NCBI GenBank assembly: GCA_025093985.1
Contig: JACAAK010000004.1
Coordinates: 2,356,001-2,420,000 of the forward strand
DNA from: Calvatia gigantea
Taxonomy: Eukaryota; Basidiomycota; Agaricomycetes; Agaricales; Lycoperdaceae
Length of the DNA stretch: 64,000 nucleotides
Direction of reading: 5' to 3'
Under the pieces are notes generated by a model, which was not told the DNA's origin, did not search any database, and worked only from the letters and a program-made list of their open reading frames with translations. Positions 32,524-44,253 of the stretch are shown here, piece after piece; position 1 is the first letter of the stretch; each line of letters begins with the position of its first letter. A program made the position numbers and the translations under genes.

Positions 32524-34654
32524 TTACTTAGACTCGGTCCATCCGCCAAGCTCCACTGCGAAAGCAACCGCAAGCTTGGAAAACTCCAACATGTGATGGA
32601 AGCTGAACTCGTCGGAAATATCAATACGACTTCGCAGGGTTAGTAGGGTTGACAGCAAACAATCTTCCGACTAGGTGAACTTACTCGTTCGCGGTATGGA
32701 TATATTTGTTTGAATTCTCGAAGCTACTCTCTGCATAATGTTTAGGCACCGAGGAAGAGAGGTGGAAGATTTTTGCTTACCGATGGTGAAAATGGAGGGG
32801 AACCCGGCCTTGCTCCACGAGGCACTAGATGGTTGAACGTTCAATGTGTGTTCGGCAGGGACGAGGCAAGAAGGACTTACTGATCACTGCACGCATAACC
32901 GCATTTGGTCTAGATATGTTTTGTTTGTAGTTGGTGGGCCGGAAGAGGATGGTCCTTACCTCAACATAAGGTATATCCAAGTAGGTTGTGACGAGGTCCT
33001 TATTAAAATCTGTAAGGCTGGGAGCAAGTTAACGCGGTGAAGCAAAAAGAAAGGGTGTGGTAGTACGCAGAGTCCACATAGTCGACGATAATTCCAACTT
33101 CTTCGCGGGTACCGCGCTGCCCAGGAAGTTAGCATACTGCCATGGGGAAACTTTGGAAAATTCTAACCTTGACCCAAGCGGTCATGTCAAACTAACCTAA
33201 CATTAGCCATCGAACTCCAAAACTACATGATGAAGTAGTTACCTGGCTCATGGCTAAAACGTGGGCGCCGTTTGCTTCATATTGTCTAGCGACGGCTTGC
33301 GAGCCCAGAAGTCCTCCTTCCTAGAATGTCATTGAAGAGAAAGTCAGGGACATAATGAAATATTCAGTGGGGCACTTCAGTGGGGCACAAACCTCAGCTG
33401 AGTACCAGTGGAATTCCACCGTGCGGACGGGCCGGAAATCGCTCGCAATGAGTGCACGATATGCCTCCAAGATTGTGACGGTTCCAGATCCGTCGTCTTT
33501 GATTTCAACTAAGTACATGTGGACGATGAAGGATGCATAAACCATACCATCAGCGCCTGGCAACGCTCTCGGGTCAGAATGAATTTATACAGCCACAAAG
33601 TGAACGTACCAGGAGCCGGAAGGAAAGGCCACAGGTTAGTGCTGATGTGAAATATCAGATGTTATGAGCATAAATGTACTCCTCAGGCTCTGACCTGTCT
33701 TGGTGAGCCCCAATCACCACAACATTATCATCGTTTGTGGATGAGCCGTTGATCCGCGCAATCTGTAAAACTTAATACAGATAGGAACTGATTAGTTGGG
33801 GGTTCACTCACAATGGAATTCTGTCCCCAGGAGTGCGGGAACTCGGATAGGGTGATGATGTCTTGCAGGGATTCAGAAGCGTATTTATAAGTAGTCTGGA
33901 GGCACCAAACGATCAGATATTTCTCCAGCGCCGGAGTGATATCAATACCTCGTGTATTTTCGCGAGAAGCCATTGCTGACTCTGTTTACCAGTCTGTAAA
34001 CGGAGTCAGGGGAGGGCCAGAGCTTGGAAAGGATCTACCAGCCACTACTTCTTACCTCACTCCGATAATCTAGGGTAAAAGTTGAGTAAAATGGTGTGAC
34101 GTTATCCTACGAATCTTACGTCTAGTGCGGAAGCTAGAGAATTTCTGCAGGTTTTCCCGAGGTCCTTCGGTGGACAGAGTCTTCAAAATGGGTTTTACCC
34201 TATCCGTGGCATTTGGAAAAGGATAAGAAGCTGTAGTGTGATAATGAGCCATGGCAAGCGTGTCTGATATGAGCAAGAATGTTCACGCTGTAAGACTTTG
34301 AATTGATTCAAAGTGCCCAAATCTTGGGTATCGGTGCTGCGGAAGGGTTAGAGGAAAGCATGGAACCAGCAAGAGTTCGTACACATCAAAGAACTTGACA
34401 CCGCGAGCTTTGGCCTGGATCTTTCCACTTTTCAATGCACAAGCAGCATGACATCAATATGAAACTAACAATACCTTCTCAAGCTCGCTCATCCACACCC
34501 TTTGATGGCCGTCAAGCTCTACAAGGCGTTGTGCGTTCAAGTCGATATCGAAGCCAGGATGGATCTCGAACGCAGCCTGGTCTCCATAGGGCAGTGAAAC
34601 TACACCAGAGGCAACCAAAGTAAGAAGAGAGACGAGACGAGCGAGAGACTTCAT
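32524..34654 (-). CDS. Secreted M28 leucine aminopeptidase
   Basis: Zinc aminopeptidase of family M28, removing N-terminal residues from peptides outside the cell. Signal peptide [20 protein letters not shown], then an N-terminal propeptide-like region. Zinc ligands and catalytic residues are readable across exons: His/Asp in [10 protein letters not shown], Asp in PGADDDGSGTV, Glu-Glu in WYSAEEGGLLGS, Asp in [14 protein letters not shown] and His in [12 protein letters not shown]. Cysteines CGYAC match the disulphide seen in fungal LAPs. At least ten exons; all junctions I checked keep frame. Stop is TAA at 32524-32526. An intron near 33363-33388 contains a perfect 13-bp tandem duplication (TTCAGTGGGGCAC twice). 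The gene diverges from the bL11m gene. Confidence 0.9.
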
Positions 34655-34910
34655 AAGGGGCGGTAGAATATCGAGAATAGGGTGTTTAACGCTGAAAGTG
34701 AATGTTGAACGTCGAACGTTGAACACTGAGATGGTGACGCCCGACTCGGACCAAGTACCCCGGCTACCAAAAGCGTATAACGGCATTTTGGTCAGGTGAC
34801 TCGGCGCGAAATTTCTGTTTCCTGTTGCGTTGGCCAACATTCACCGGAACGTCCTTTCCCTTCATTCCCTCCATTCCCTCCATTCCACAACACGCTTGCA
34901 CTCCGAATTC
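34655..34910. promoter_or_regulatory. Divergent promoter between M28 aminopeptidase and mitochondrial bL11
   Basis: 256 bp separate the two ATGs. The segment contains near-duplicate motifs (GAATGTTGAACGTC and GAACGTTGAACAC around 34700-34725) and the pyrimidine-rich tandem CCCTCCATTCCCTCCATTCC near 34866-34886, just upstream of the ribosomal-protein start. Confidence 0.5.
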
Positions 34911-35430
34911 ATGTCCAAGGCTGCTGCAAAAGCCAGAGCGCAGGTGGTAGTACGTATGCTTTTCCTGCTCGATATGGCCTAAATAATTCCGCTTGAAACT
35001 GAACTGTAACTCACATGAACAGCGTTTGCTGATCCCTGCAGGCAAGGCTGCCCCTACACCTCCCGTTGGTCCAGCTCTTGGTGCTCGTGGAGTCAAATCT
35101 ATGGACTTCTGCAAAGAGTTTAACGCACGAACCGCGCAAATTGAACCCGGTGTGCCGACGCCCACTCTGATCACCGTGCAGCCTGACCGATCATTCACCT
35201 TCGTCACTAAAACGCCTCCCGCGTCTTACTTTTTGAAAAAGGCTGCGGGAATCGATAAGGGTGCGGGTAAACCAGGCCACGAAGTCACGGGTACCGTTAG
35301 CCTGAAACATGTGTATGAAATTGCGAAGATCAAGGCTTCAGATGGACACATGAAGCACCTACCACTAGAATCTGTCGCAAGAATGATCGTTGGTAGCGCC
35401 CGGAGTCTAGGGATTCAAGTGGTACCATGA
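34911..35430 (+). CDS. MRPL19: Mitochondrial ribosomal protein bL11m
   Basis: Large-subunit mitoribosomal protein at the GTPase-associated centre. Two exons (34911-34949 and 35023-35430) give 148 residues, close to bacterial L11. Family blocks are [72 protein letters not shown] and [15 protein letters not shown]. There is little N-terminal extension ([11 protein letters not shown]), consistent with an internal mitochondrial signal. Confidence 0.94.
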
Positions 35431-36385
35431 GCGTATGCGGGGATTTGTGGGTTTTTTCTTGTTTTATTCGGCTTATAGCCTCATGTACTGTTTCTTGAAT
35501 CAACTTCAGTACCCCCGCAAACTCACGGATGTGAAATGTCCGTGGAACACTTGATGAATTATTACTTCGTGGAAGCCTGATACGCATCGTTCAGATGTCA
35601 TCGTCTCTAGACAAGTCTTGCTCGAGGTCAATAAACAATCTGAATGGAATTCATCTCACGGTTGATCGACGAGTACAAGGGCCCTTGGCGCGCCAAACCT
35701 TATCCACTTTTTTGCATGAGATACATGCGGTACATTTCACCCAAAGTCCCTAATCCACGCCCCCCTAGAACCTTTAGGCGTTTTGTAAATCTTCCTTATC
35801 TCCCGTGCCCCTCGGCCGGGAACGGTATACCCTACACGACGTGGACATGCTGACCCGAACCCCGGACGCAACTTACACGTTGAGGGCCTGGTACTCAAAA
35901 ACCAGATCTACTGCCTCGCGGCTTTCCTTAGTGGGACACCTCGTGTATGATCTCTCCACCAATCAATCTGCAGAATCACTGTCGGGGTTGAATTCCTCTC
36001 ACCGGCTTTCTGGCCTTCCATGATGGTGTATGAACGGACAAATTTTATGGAAAACGGCACGGGCTTCTTGTGACACGAAACCAAGTCCAAATCTACGTTC
36101 TGGCGCCCGGTGTACTCAGGCTTCTCGATCACCTATACATCCAGTTCATAATCGGATCGTTGCTCCACAGACCAAGGCGGTTGGAACCCTTACTTCTGCG
36201 TCGACACGTTTTGAAGCGTTTTCATCTTTATTCTGTCGCCATATGTCCACGTTCCCGATCTTTTGCAAAATCATCAATCAATGCAAAACCTACTCAATCT
36301 CCCATCCTCTCGCTATATAAGTCAGAATGCAATCGACTTTTGACCGTATCTCAAAACTGTTCACTGATATCTACTTCCCTTCAAA
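35431..36385. other. Intergenic, 950 bp, with TATA box at 36314-36320
   Basis: Contains the bL11m 3' end and the promoter of the DUF6593 gene, with TATATAA about 66-72 bp before its ATG. Short open stretches in all frames show no domain. Confidence 0.5.
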
Positions 36386-37204
36386 ATGTCGACCGCTTCC
36401 AACGATATTCTTTCTTGGACCAACCAGGACCCAAGAGAGAGCCAACTCTTCAACTCTTGGGGTGTTCTTTACCGTTTCCAGGTTGGTTCTTCCCTACGGC
36501 TCCTCGAGCTCTAACCTCTCGCATCTCCCAGACGGCAGTCGCAGCTAACGGCCAGAGCACAACCACCCTTTGGCGAGCCATACGTCCAAACAAAGAGGAC
36601 CGCGTTGCAAGGCTAGAATGGGCAGCAAATGGCGGCCTCGGTCGTATTGTGATCGGGAAGGTCAGCTGTTCCCTGACAATGTTAATGGCTCCCAGTACAC
36701 TGATGGTTACGTATTTCAGAATACACTTCCTATGTCTGACCTTGTCCGACCGGATACTCGAGCCTTCGTACGTAGCTCATGACTGCTGGCCAACGCATGT
36801 TCTCAGGTTCACAACATAAATAGGGTTCTCGTGTTTTCAATGGGCCTGATGGTCTACAATACCGGTGGCGTCCAAGTCCCACGAATGCAGATATTCTCGT
36901 ACGTCTCAATCGCAGCTGCCCTATCTTTTTTGGTTGGTTTTAAAACGGAGTGCTCCAGTTGCAAGATGCCAACGGTGCCGTTATTGCATTCTTCCACCCA
37001 ACGCGTCCAACACGGTACCAAATCGGTGATGTCTATGGGGAACTTCACTTCGTCCGAGCAGCAGGCGCTGGTACGGTGGTGAGTTGCATCACGCGGTCTT
37101 GGGTGCTCAAAAACTGACTGGGCGGTAAGATGCATCCGCCAATTATGGACATGGTCACCGTCACCGCAATGTTATTCCGGTTTTGCTCAGCCTGGAATTT
37201 GTAA
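36386..37204 (+). CDS. DUF6593 family protein
   Basis: Six exons give about 190 residues, starting MSTASNDILSWTNQDP. Blocks typical of the family are GVLYRFQTAV, STTTLWRAIRPNKEDRVARLEWA, GLGRIVIGK, DLVRPDTRAF, SRVFNGPDGLQYRWRPS, ILLQDANGAVIAFFHPTRPTRYQIGDVYGELH and the hydrophobic end MDMVTVTAMLFRF. Frame is maintained across introns of about 40-65 bp. DUF6593 proteins are common in mushroom-forming fungi, often in many copies, and have no assigned function. A good TATA box suggests strong or regulated expression. Confidence 0.85.
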
Positions 37205-37593
37205 AACCTTCTGATGTTCCTTGGGTTTTCGTGCGTACCAGAGCTGGGCTTGCTGTATTTCGTATTCGCATCGGATGCTGTATGATAGTTATAGGTGTAT
37301 TGGACGCTGGTCGACTGGTTCTTTTGTGAAATGAATGACGTTAGCGATGCTCACATAAATTAACGTTTCCGGGGTATCATTATAAACAAACCATGAAACT
37401 TCCGAAGCCAAAATAAAATCGATACCCTTTGTCATCGATAATGTGAAGAGAATTATCTCAGATGGTGAAATGCGGTCTCACGTGTAATCAAGTTGAGCCA
37501 TTTTTGATAGTTAAGTGGGTAGGAATCGATTCACGTCGCATCTCGGAAACAGGTACACCCCACCAGGAGGTAAAGTCACCAGACCCCCTCACC
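37205..37593. other. Convergent intergenic region
   Basis: 390 bp between two convergent 3' ends. It holds untranslated sequence only; nothing coding seen. Confidence 0.5.
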
Positions 37594-38810
37594 TCACAAC
37601 TTCGCTTGGGTGTGATCATCCCCCGCTTCTGATGACACAATCTCGAGAATTTCATCCACGGTTCGAATGACCCATTCAGTACCCTCGTCGCTTGAAAGCC
37701 ACGCATCCTCTTCATTTTGCCCTTCCGTATACCGAGCCCTCAATAATCCGAATGTGTGGCTCGTCAGCTGAGGCCCGACCCTGCCTTCCGAGCGGAGAGT
37801 TGCGATTCCGACTACAGATCCAAGGGCTCGACTGAGATTGCCCTGATCCAGATCATCGAGACCACTGCTTTCAGAATATGTTTTCCTGTGCCCAGGCAAG
37901 GGTGCGAGAATTGTTCCATAGCTCTGGATAATGAAAGCTTGGGAGAGTCAGCAATGAGTCACCCCTTGCAAGATAAATCAGAAGACACCACAGATCGGCC
38001 GAAAGATAAACCTTCTGCAGAGTCTGCGATTGGAAGAGACATGCCATGACCGTTCGAAACGTGTACTAACAGATAAAATCCGGATGGTAGGACCCCAGTT
38101 TATCGTGGAGTTTATCCGCATGAGGCGTATAGATCGTGTCCCAGAGGGTCCTTCCCCGCTTCACGATAGATTCGATGTTCTCGGAGGTTGCGCTTCTAAT
38201 GAGTAGTGCAGTTTCCGACGTTAGATTTTCAGAATCTTCTGGCTCTGATATATCGCGGCAATATATGACCAATGGGAGATACGAACCTGCGTGACTTTGT
38301 CCTCAAGGCCTGCATCACTTCCCCATCCAAGGCTTCATGTAACGCGGCAAGAGAAAGAATGACCTGAAATGGACATCAGTCGATAGTGCCTGCGGAAATG
38401 AACGTAATCGCTGACACGAGGAACTCCGACAAAGATGACGCTTTTGAGCGCTGATTCCCGCATGAGAGCAGCCTTGTTCACCGCGCTTGGTATATGGAGA
38501 CCATTGGGAATTCGACTGGCCTCCCCCGTCTCTCGTGTTACAAAACGATACAGGTGACCTACTGCTGAGGGTCGATTTGCCGTGAGCAACGTGCATGTCT
38601 GTTCATCATTAATAATAGTCGTGATATTAGCGAGGATGGATGAGACTTACAGTTAACACCAGCCATCCAGTTTCGGCCTTCTTTGATTGTGCATCCCGGA
38701 AAGTTTTTGTGAATATTTGGTTAAGCTTCGGAAGTGGAGGACTGGGGTGGGCATGCGGGTTGCGTAAGGTCAGTAAATGCTTGATGGAAGGGGGAAGGTG
38801 TTTGACCATT
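37594..38810 (-). CDS. AhpD-like (carboxymuconolactone decarboxylase-like) fungal protein
   Basis: Starts MVKHLPPSIKHLLTLRNPHAHP. Blocks LLTANRPSAVGHLYRFVT, VILSLAALHEALD, KRGRTLWDTIYTPHADKLHDKLGSYHPDFI, SFIIQSYGTILAPLPG and GRVGPQLTSHTFGLLRARY match a fungal family I associate with the AhpD fold. I see no CxxC peroxidase motif, so alkylhydroperoxidase activity is not supported. About five exons; the join DFI-SFIIQSYG works only with an acceptor in CCCAAG|CT rather than the nearer AG. Stop is at 37594. Substrate and role are unknown. Confidence 0.68.
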
Positions 38811-39157
38811 CTCAACGGCGTTTAACGGGCTAGGGCTCTCTCTCCATTCGCAACACCCTCCCCATTTGACAGATTTCCCAGACGAATCAGCACACGGGAC
38901 TTACATAATATTCTACTAAGCACCTTGCGACCTGGCCAGGATTATCATGATTACGGAATTGAAGATTGCACAGCAATCAATATAAAATCATCAAAAGCGT
39001 GGGGATTACAACTATCAAGTGTAATCCAGGAGATAACATAAAGCGAGAGTACAGAATCTCCATCCTCCTGAGGAAATAATTTGAATAGTTGTAGCGGGTA
39101 TATAGATGTTAAATCTAAGGCTGCAAAGAACAGAAAGCCTGGGAAGATATGAGCTCT
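38811..39157. other. Intergenic, about 350 bp
   Basis: Contains the AhpD-like gene upstream region and the GH128 3' end. Nothing else recognised. Confidence 0.5.
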
Positions 39158-40403
39158 TCAAGCACCAATGTAGAGGCGACCGAGGTCTGTGGGGAAGCCG
39201 TTGCCCCCCAAGAGTTGGTTGGCAGGGTTGACATTAAACATGTCATGCATGGCTCCTGAGGGTTTACGTTAGAAGGGACGGATATGCAACAGAAACACCA
39301 CTTACCAAATGCAAAGTATTCCTGGACGAACCAGGTACCATCCATCCAAGAGGTAACCTTGCGCATGAAGCTAAAGACTTGATCCCAGCTGCATTGAGCA
39401 CCACCAGCGAAGTTCTGGCAGGCAAACTCAGTGACCCAGATGGGTTTGTTGAAGGTGTTGTGCATGTCGGTGACATAGTCAATGAAGTCCTGGGGGTCAG
39501 TGCCGTACCAATGCAAAGCAATTGCATCAACCTGCAAGAATTTAAATAAACCTGAAAAAATTATTTGGAACTCAAATTTCACCCACATGGCAGCCGTTGC
39601 AACTGTTCAAGAAGTTTCGGATCCACTCCTTGCCGGACGGAGCGTTGGTGCAGGCGGGAGAAACGAGGAAGTAGCCCTGATCCTTGAGAGGGTTAAGGTA
39701 CTTCCACCAGAGTTCAGCACCGTGCTCGGGAGGTATGTTGGATTGACCGGACTGGTTAGGCCTGCAAATAGTAATGAGAATATAAACATAGGGTGCAGGT
39801 AGTAGACGTACTCGTTGGGGCCCAAGGCGCAGTGAGCGTAACCGGGCTTAACCAGTTTAGTGAAGTCGCCGATTTGCTTATCACCCCATAACATAGGGCA
39901 GCAGTTCATGCCAGCTTCGTTAGCGTGGTCAACACACCAAGGGCTCCAAGTGTAGTACCTGAATGACAATGATGAGGGGTAAACTAAAACCAGGACAAAA
40001 GCTCCACTTACTTGTCAACCTTCCAAGTCTTGAAGTTCTTGATGGCGGGGTCGTTGCCCAGGGGCCAGGCAATACCGGCCTTGCCAGCACCTCCACTGTT
40101 AGAGTTGCCACCGGAGCCTCCCGAAGTGGGGCTAGGCGCCGGAGCGGCCTTAGTTGTAGTGGTTTTGGGAGCAGAGGCCTTAGTGGTAGGCGGGGGAGGA
40201 GCAGGAGCGGGAGCAGTGGAACGGGGCTTGCAACGCTTGGACGAAGTTGCACGCTTCTTCTTCGCAGCTGCAACATGGTGGAGGTTGTGGCGCGCGTGGT
40301 GGGTAGTATCAACGGATAGGGCTGAAACAGGGGTAGAGCCCAAGGACGCGATGATGGCGAGACAAGAGATGGCGAGCAGGTTGAGCAATTTAGTAACAGC
40401 CAT
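39158..40403 (-). CDS. Secreted GH128 endo-beta-1,3-glucanase
   Basis: Cuts beta-1,3-glucan, the main fungal wall polymer, so wall remodelling is the likely role. Signal peptide MAVTKLLNLLAISCLAIIASLG, then KKKRATSSKR with dibasic sites that could be cleaved by a Kex2-type protease. A Pro/Thr/Ala/Gly-Ser linker follows (40080-40230), then the catalytic domain from AGIAWPLGND. Family motifs are YYTWSPWCVD, CCPMLWG, the acid/base candidate in ALGPNEPNQSGQ, LVSPACTNAPSGKEW, VDAIALHWYG and the nucleophile in WVTEFACQNFAGG. The last exon reads AMHDMFNVNPAN to YIGA. Five exons are joined in frame; stop TGA is at 39158-39160. Confidence 0.9.
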
Positions 40404-41058
40404 GTTGTTTAATGAGATTGAAGGAGTGGTCGGGCAAAGGAATGAACAGGCCGGGAGGGGGCCAAAGGTCGTTGAGGCTGAAACCGAAGAAAAAAGGTGT
40501 TGTCAAGCTGGCGGGCGGCTCAACTCGTTTTGTACTTTAGCCTCGGTTCTTTCCGGCGCTGCGCACGGACCCGCCAAGCGGTCCCAGGTGGTGGGCATCC
40601 CTAGGAGGAACTCCCACGGTCGGCGCTGCTGGCATTGATGAGAGGAACACCAATCAATTTTCTCGTCTGAGTGGCAACCATCCCGGATAATTTTTGCCGA
40701 ATGATTTTGGTCACCACCTGCGCGCATGCGCAGTGCACACGTCTTTACACCAACGTGTTGGGCCCTTTAGTGTAATAAACCTCCTCCTTTGCAGGACCCC
40801 TGCGAATATCACGTCTTTAAACACACGGGGGACAAGAATCAGGCGTGTTGTTGTGAGTAAGAGATCGCTGTCGGAATGTCATGGCGACATGCATGGGTGA
40901 TGGCCATATTTGGCCAGTTGTGCTGTGTTTGGGTACATAAAGGCAGTTCCAGTCACCTTTCCACTTTTTTTCTTTAACCTTCAAGTTTGACACGAAGAAA
41001 CCGGTTCAACAAGTTCATTTACCCCCAACTACAAACCCACCAGTTCAACAAGTTCATT
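40404..41058. promoter_or_regulatory. Divergent intergenic region between GH128 and RRM genes
   Basis: 655 bp between divergent ATGs. ACATAAAGG near 40936 is a weak TATA-like element for the RRM gene. The 27-35 bp before its ATG contain a near-duplicated block (GGTTCAACAAGTTCATT and AGTTCAACAAGTTCATT). Confidence 0.4.
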
Positions 41059-42236
41059 ATGTCTGAAGCCCAAGCCGCCCAGGTTATCGAGAACGGCGTG
41101 CCTCCGACTACGCAAGATAAGGTCGAAGAGACCCCAGGATTTAAGGTACACCCCTTTTCACATCCCGCGCCCCTACCACTCACCCTCCCCGCCCTAGGTT
41201 TTTGCTGGCAATCTTGCGTATTCAACCACGGATGAAGGGCTGAGGGCTTTCTTTGACCCCGTCAAGGACGACATGTAAGAATTTCGTTCGCACAGCCCTG
41301 ATCCATTTGGTAATCTGCATATATTCACACAGCTTATCCGTCCAAGTTATTATGCGTGGCCAACGCTCCGCTGGATATGGATTTGTCGCCTTGAACACCG
41401 AAGAGGCTGCACAAAAGGCCGTCGACATGCTCAACAAGCAAGAGCTCGACGGTCGTCCCGTGATCGTCGAAGTCGCCAAACCCGCCGATCAAAAAGAGAG
41501 GAGGGAACGTAAACCCAAGAGGAGGCCCGGCAGGCGTGGCGGCAAGGCCGTCCCCGGCGAAGTTACAGAGGCAGAGGCCAACGGCGAGGCACCAAAGGCT
41601 GAGGGGGCCGCTTCTGGCACAGAGGAGGCCTCGAAGCCTAAGAAGAAGAAGAAGTATCCTGTAAGTCACCTTGCCTTGATATGAATGAATTTATACTTAT
41701 GTTACCAGCGCAAGCCCAGGGCTAGGCCTGACGCTACTAGCGGCACTGAGGTGGAGCCTAATGCTGGTGCTGAAAGCGAGGCTCCCGCTGCTGCTACCGA
41801 GTCTACCTCTCCTGCCAGGAAACCTCGTCGCAAACCGAGAGCACCACGTACCCCTCGTCCCGTTGGCGAGGATCCTGTTGGCGAGCCGTCCAAGACTATG
41901 CTTTTCGTTGCCAACCTTGGATTCAACATTGATGATACTGGTCTTTCTGTGTTGTTCACCGAGGCCACTATCAATGTGGTCTCTGCTCGTATTGTTCGTC
42001 GTCGCTGGGGTCAGCCCAGGAAGAGCAAGGGCTACGGTTTCGTTGACGTTGGTAGTGAGGAAGAGCAACAGAAGGCAATTGCAGCCCTTGATGGTAAAGA
42101 TGTTGGTGGTCGACCTATTGCTGTCAAGATTGCTGTGAACACCACCAACACCACCAACACCACCAACACTACCAACACCACCAATGAGGAAGCTTCTGAT
42201 GAGGCTAATGTTGCTGCCGCCGCCCCGACCGCTTAA
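41059..42236 (+). CDS. Two-RRM RNA-binding protein
   Basis: Four exons (41059-41145, 41198-41274, 41333-41657, 41709-42236). RRM1 has VFAGNLAYSTTDEGL and AGYGFVALNTEE. A long basic linker rich in Arg/Lys/Pro follows (RRERKPKRRPGRRGG and ARKPRRKPRAPRTPR). RRM2 has MLFVANLGFNIDDTGL and SKGYGFVDVGSEEEQ. The tail is a run of five TTN units from a trinucleotide-like repeat, then an acidic/Ala end. Typical of nuclear or shuttling mRNA-binding proteins; the exact family member is not recognised. Confidence 0.85.
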
Positions 42237-42508
42237 TGAACACAACTTTCCAGGGTGTCTTGTCCGACATTCAGTTTCATGCTCCCGGCTCCATGTTGTT
42301 ATGTCTGTTATGTTTTCTGATACGATTGTTGAGCGCTGTTCATCTGCTTAGCTTTGGCACTTGGCAGCCTATGCTCTCTGGTGATGTTTTAGTTGCAACT
42401 TGTAGTCACAGTGTTGTTTTGGTTCAATAACAATACTGTTTATATGATTGAATCCATACCATATTTAGAAACCAGACCGAACCGGCACTATGGCTCCCAG
42501 TCTACTCC

Positions 42509-43830
42509 ATGTCCAACGACGACGACGACTATCTCTCGGATAAATTTCTGACTGAACCATCTCAAGGGGTGGATAACCACAAATCTTACAGTCAGCTCAG
42601 GAAGGAGGCTATTAGAAAGTCGCAAATCAAAAATGACCAGAATCGTAGAAAAAGCAAACGCCAACATGAACTTGAAGCTAGGGAGGAAGGGTTGAACAAG
42701 AGTCTTTTCGAGAAAGCTCAAGAAGAGGAGCAGGCGGGCATCGGCGCAGGCAGCAAGGCCCTAGCCTTGATGATGAAAATGGGCTTCAAACCGGGTCAAT
42801 CACTCGGAAAACGACCCACTGCTGCGTCGCCAGCACGGGGGGACCTAGAAGCACCTGGCGCTATCGTTCAACAGATCGATGAGGAATCAACCAACAAATC
42901 GCCTTCGTCTCCTCAGCACAGGGCAGAACCGTTACCTGTTAATGAATGGTCGGGTATGCACATCTTATCTGTTCTGGATTCTGGAGTGCGTTCTAATGCA
43001 ACCGTCCAGGCAAGAGTGGGATAGGGACCGTGAAACGGGCTCGCTCTCCGAGTGCTAGTGAGCGCATCACGAAAATGGCACGGATGGAAGAAGAAGCGAC
43101 CCATAGGTCATTCCGTGACCGTGCCCGAGAAGAGTACGAGCAACGGAAAGCCGAAGGCATGTTGGGTATGTCTGGCATTGCTCGTATGAACAAGAATATT
43201 TCACACATATGTCTATGTAAAGGACCAGCACAACGGACGTGCTCAACTCTTGACGAAAAGGCTGGAAAGACGGTATGTACACAGTAGTTGCTTGGTTGGT
43301 GCTATAGTAATGGAGTTCACCACTCAGCTCAACGTGCTGTGGCTGAATCCCAACAAACCGGAAACGTTTCCAAGCAACTTGATGGAGGCTCTTGCGCTAC
43401 ACCACGAACAATACCTCTGGGATTTTAAAACCGGCGAAACGATCCGAGAGCGGCTTCAGAAACAGATGCAAGCGGACGCATTGTCCGCCTCGGACGATGT
43501 CGACGAATTTTGGGCAGGCAGTATCGGGTTAGCAGCGTCGGATAAGGAAAAGGAGAAATTGGTTGAGCTCAACCAGGAGTATGATGCTGATTTCTTGGCG
43601 GAGGCCGTTCAATTTCTACGACTCCAGGTCTGTTTTTAGAACTTCTGGTTAACCGTTGGACCGTTTGCTGAGATCCTGGGAATCCCTCTCAGCCCCAAGA
43701 CCGCCTGCACCTGGTGCTTTCATATCTCCGAACAACGTATGCCTATTGCTTCTATTGTGGAGCCGAGTATGGGAGTCAGGAGGAGATGGCAGCGCAGTGT
43801 CCAGGGCCAGAAGAGGACGACCACGATTGA
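42509..43830 (+). CDS. G-patch domain protein 11-like (GPATCH11 / DUF4187)
   Basis: Five exons. An acidic N-terminus (MSNDDDDYLSDKFL) and a Lys/Arg/Glu-rich helix lead into the G-patch KALALMMKMGFKPGQSLGK. A second helical part is FRDRAREEYEQRKAEG, followed by TCSTLDEKAG and NVLWLNPNKPETFP. The C-terminal DUF4187 zinc-finger-like motif is YLRTTYAYCFYCGAEYGSQEEMAAQCPGPEEDDHD in two exons, closing at TGA 43828-43830. G-patch proteins bind and activate DEAH helicases; a splicing-related role is inferred. Confidence 0.9.
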
Positions 43831-44253
43831 TTTTACGATTCACCAACCCAAGTGTTAGATATGATTAAGATGGGCCTACCAACTTGAATGTTCCAAAATG
43901 ATCTTCGTGATACTTGTGTTGGTTTCTGAAAGGGGTACCATGAGACGAGAAACCCTCGATTCGGAAAGGGCGCGAGAACAAAAAGATGAGATACGACGAC
44001 TCAGTACTCAGGTACCCTAGCGACTGATCGTTCCAAAGGAAGGTGACTACTAAAATGAATGTCCTGGCTAAACGAATGCAACGCCGCAACATCCGGCCGA
44101 TGCGGGAATTGTCGACGAGAGAGTGGATGTTGGATATGTATGCCAATATTACAGCTTTTCAGAGTGAGGTCCATGCAAGGAGAGGAAAGAAATGATAGGC
44201 ATGAAAAAAAAGGAGGATGAGTCCGAGGACGTCCAGTAAATTGGAGATAGTTA
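43831..44253. other. Convergent intergenic region
   Basis: About 420 bp between the GPATCH11-like stop and the stop of the Ser-rich gene. Open minus-strand frames here overlap the neighbour's exon in another frame and are not supported. Confidence 0.45.
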
